A stretch of 6,190 nt of DNA from Methanobacteriota archaeon (lineage in GTDB: Archaea; Thermoplasmatota; Thermoplasmata; RBG-16-68-12): the NCBI GenBank assembly GCA_005879015.1, contig VBMC01000043.1:1-6190 (forward strand), read 5' to 3'. Both the position numbers and the translations under genes were made by a program. The notes beneath the pieces are model-generated. The model saw only the letters and a list, made by a program, of their open reading frames with translations. It was not told the DNA's origin and searched no databases. Of this stretch, positions 5,869-6,190 are shown one piece after another (position 1 is the first letter of the stretch; every line of letters begins with the position of its first letter).

Positions 5869-6190
5869 ATGGCCTCCACCCTGGAACTGGCCCTCCTCGC
5901 GGTGGCCCTGATCCTGAACGGACTGCTCGCGGGAGCGAGCCTCGATAAGGCGATTACCCAGCTCCCTGCCCGGAGAAAGATCGGACTTCGGGCGATGGCC
6001 GAGTACCATCGGGCGACCGACCTCAGCCCCGGCCTATTCTTGTACCCGATCTTGGGCCTGGGCGCACCCCTGCTCACGTGGGCCGCGGCGGTGGCTCTCT
6101 TCCAAGGAGGAGATGTCTCCTCAGCTGTAATTCTTTGGATTGCCGTGGGAGCGGTCCTGTCGATCGGCCACGTCATCACGACCGCGATGG
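5869..6190 (+). CDS. Polytopic membrane protein, 5' part (runs off the window)
   Basis: The first 107 codons of an open frame with no stop before the window ends. Hydrophobic segments are at about residues 4-24 (TLELALLAVALILNGLLAGAS), 57-78 (LFLYPILGLGAPLLTWAAAVAL) and 84-102 (SSAVILWIAVGAVLSIGHV). Between the first two is a charged, probably conserved loop LDKAITQLPARRKIGLRAMAEYHRATDL (25-52). The pattern NGLLAGASLD, then LPARRKIG, then YHRATDL, then a second helix pair recalls small four-helix membrane proteins of the DUF1772/anthrone-oxygenase-like kind. That family call is tentative. No catalytic residues can be named. It has a good ATG with a TATA-like element about 26 bases upstream. 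The competing frame from 5730 has no membrane pattern and gives a low-complexity Gly/Pro/Arg tail here, so this frame is the real gene. Confidence 0.8.
   Translation, partial: MASTLELALLAVALILNGLLAGASLDKAITQLPARRKIGLRAMAEYHRATDLSPGLFLYPILGLGAPLLTWAAAVALFQGGDVSSAVILWIAVGAVLSIGHVITTAM

Noticed and set aside
5730..5948. Plus-strand frame of 72 codons after tRNA-Arg
   Set aside because: Its product has no family-like pattern and ends in a Gly/Pro/Arg-rich tail. It overlaps the better supported membrane protein in another frame.

Overview
The window is a GC-rich stretch that most likely comes from an archaeon, plausibly an uncultivated Thermoplasmatota-type lineage. The best evidence is a tRNA-Arg with anticodon GCG and no encoded CCA end. 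Bacteria normally read CGC/CGU with an ACG (inosine) tRNA, whereas archaea use GCG. Several genes also have an AT-rich, TATA-like element about 26 bases upstream of the start codon, as expected for leaderless or short-leader archaeal transcripts. A homologue of the NADPH-dependent F420 reductase family and a bacterial-type, metal-binding adenylate kinase fit this reading. The lineage is an inference from a few kilobases and is not proven.

Layout. The left part carries two plus-strand genes: a YdeI/OmpD-associated family protein (to 781) and a 12-TM MFS transporter (857-2092). They face a minus-strand cluster read from 4235 down to 2121. In transcription order this cluster holds an F420/NADP oxidoreductase-like dinucleotide-binding protein (4235-3621), a poorly characterised protein with a transglutaminase-like Cys/His/Asp arrangement (3624-2983), and a class I SAM-dependent methyltransferase (2897-2121). 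The first two share a 4-base ATGA overlap, so they are probably translationally coupled. The methyltransferase has an 85-base gap and a possible promoter of its own.

Divergently from that cluster runs adenylate kinase (4368-4997), followed after 33 bases by a one-TM protein of unknown function with a good Shine-Dalgarno sequence (5031-5549). Next come tRNA-Arg(GCG) (5608-5681), a gene-poor spacer of about 190 bases, and the first 107 codons of a polytopic membrane protein (from 5869) that runs off the right edge.

The window is mainly chromosomal housekeeping and accessory metabolism. I see no mobile element, CRISPR array or recognisable defence system. The least understood parts are the coupled reductase and transglutaminase-like pair, the membrane protein behind adk, and the truncated membrane protein at the right edge.
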